In this document: in pieces, positions 31,734 to 32,195 of the stretch
Layout: each line of letters starts with the position of its first letter
How positions within the stretch are numbered: the stretch's first letter is position 1
NCBI RefSeq assembly: GCF_013177735.1
Contig: NZ_WOEZ01000235.1
Coordinates: 1 to 32,195, forward strand
Length of the DNA stretch: 32,195 bases
Origin: Paraburkholderia elongata
GTDB taxonomy: Bacteria > Pseudomonadota > Gammaproteobacteria > Burkholderiales > Burkholderiaceae
Direction of reading: 5' to 3'
Notes under the pieces: generated by a model
What the model saw: only the letters and a program-made list of their open reading frames with translations
What the model was told of the DNA's origin: nothing
Databases searched by the model: none
Program-made: the position numbers and the translations under genes

Positions 31734-31764
31734 AAAAAGGCGATTCCATTGGAATCGCCTTTTT
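31734..31764. terminator. Bidirectional terminator between iscX and the glycine-zipper gene
   Basis: A 14-bp perfect stem, five A plus GGCGATTCC (31734-31747) and GGAATCGCC plus five T (31751-31764), closes on an ATT loop. It serves convergent genes ending at 31670 and 31797. Confidence 0.92.
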
Positions 31765-31796
31765 TAACGCCTGGAGAATCTTCAGGCTGCCAGCGG

Positions 31797-32195
31797 TCAG
31801 GCTGCTACCAGCGTGCCGTTTTCGACCCGCACTCGCTGACCTTGCTGGAACGGCGGCGCTTCGTGATAGGTGAAGTAGCGCGTCTTGCCGTTTTCCATTC
31901 GCACCCGCACGGAGTAGGACGTCGTGCTGCGGATGTGCTTTTCAACCGAGTTACCGGCCAGGCCGCCGCCGAGGGCGCCCAGCACCGTCATCGCGGTCCG
32001 GCCGTTGCCGCTACCGAACTGGTTGCCTACGACGCCACCGGCCACGGCGCCGCCGACCGCACCGATACCCGTGCCATGGCCTTCCTGACGTACCGCCGAG
32101 ATGCCTTCGACCGTGCCGCAGGTCGAGCAGTAGGCCGGTTGCGACGGCTGTTGCTGAGCGTACTGCGGTGCCGGCTGGGCCTGTTGCTGCTGGGC
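31797..32195 (-). CDS. Glycine-zipper 2TM-domain envelope protein (5' truncated by window edge)
   Basis: The minus-strand frame is open from the stop at 31797 to the window end, 132 residues visible. It begins with a Gln/Pro-rich segment, then YCSTCGTVEGISAVRQEGHG, a glycine-zipper pair (GIGAVGGAVAGGVVGNQFGSG and TVLGALGGGLAGNSVEK) and a C-terminal SYSVRVRMENGKTRYFTYHE region. This is the Gly-zipper_Tlyme/SlyB-like outer-membrane lipoprotein layout found in Burkholderia. The signal peptide or lipobox would lie beyond the window, so lipidation is inferred. It converges on iscX. Confidence 0.88.
   Translation of the reverse strand, partial: AQQQQAQPAPQYAQQQPSQPAYCSTCGTVEGISAVRQEGHGTGIGAVGGAVAGGVVGNQFGSGNGRTAMTVLGALGGGLAGNSVEKHIRSTTSYSVRVRMENGKTRYFTYHEAPPFQQGQRVRVENGTLVAA

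Overview
The window reads as a contiguous chromosomal segment of a high-GC betaproteobacterium, most likely Burkholderia or Paraburkholderia. The evidence is the GC-rich codon use, a homodimeric-type pyruvate dehydrogenase operon whose E3 carries its own lipoyl domain, a phasin (so polyhydroxyalkanoate storage), the complete iscRSUA-hscBA-fdx-iscX order, and a GC-rich intergenic repeat of a type I associate with Burkholderia. I see no tRNA, rRNA, insertion sequence, prophage or CRISPR array. Genus assignment is inference.

Layout. Positions 1-42 are the 3' tip of an unidentified plus-strand gene. 186-4646 hold an aspartate/glutamate racemase (-), a CodA-like deaminase (+) and an M3 oligopeptidase (-); the last two share a bidirectional terminator. 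4989-7051 hold an acyltransferase-3 membrane protein (+) and folD (-). 7299-10465 hold a FixLJ-type response regulator and membrane PAS kinase with ATGA-coupled genes (-), divergent from the PDH operon aceE-aceF-lpdA (10732-17198). aceF has a one-base disruption between its second lipoyl domain and the E3-binding domain. 17528-18100 is a phasin (-), followed by an 806-bp non-coding gap, a PBP7-like D,D-endopeptidase (+), an IclR regulator (-) and divergent lutA-lutB (+) without lutC. 23499-25316 hold a Gly-rich lipoprotein whose C-terminus is frameshifted at a CCTG repeat (-), a small exported protein (+) and a low-molecular-weight tyrosine phosphatase (+). 25461-31670 is the Fe-S assembly operon under two tandem IscR-type sites. 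The window ends in a glycine-zipper protein cut by the edge (-).

How it fits together. The kinase/regulator pair probably senses a periplasmic or respiratory signal. It lies back to back with the PDH genes across a long palindrome that overlaps the candidate aceE -35 element. PDH makes acetyl-CoA, and the adjacent phasin coats the PHA granules that acetyl-CoA feeds. LutAB plus IclR suggests lactate oxidation to pyruvate, upstream of PDH. The isc operon supplies the Fe-S clusters LutB needs.

Most of the window is conserved housekeeping DNA, and I do not see a wholly new system. The items most worth checking are the aceF disruption, the T-rich patch around its 3' end, the CCTG-linked frameshift in the lipoprotein, the palindrome before aceE, the degenerate 13-bp repeat between lutA and lutB, and active-site substitutions in the racemase and the deaminase.
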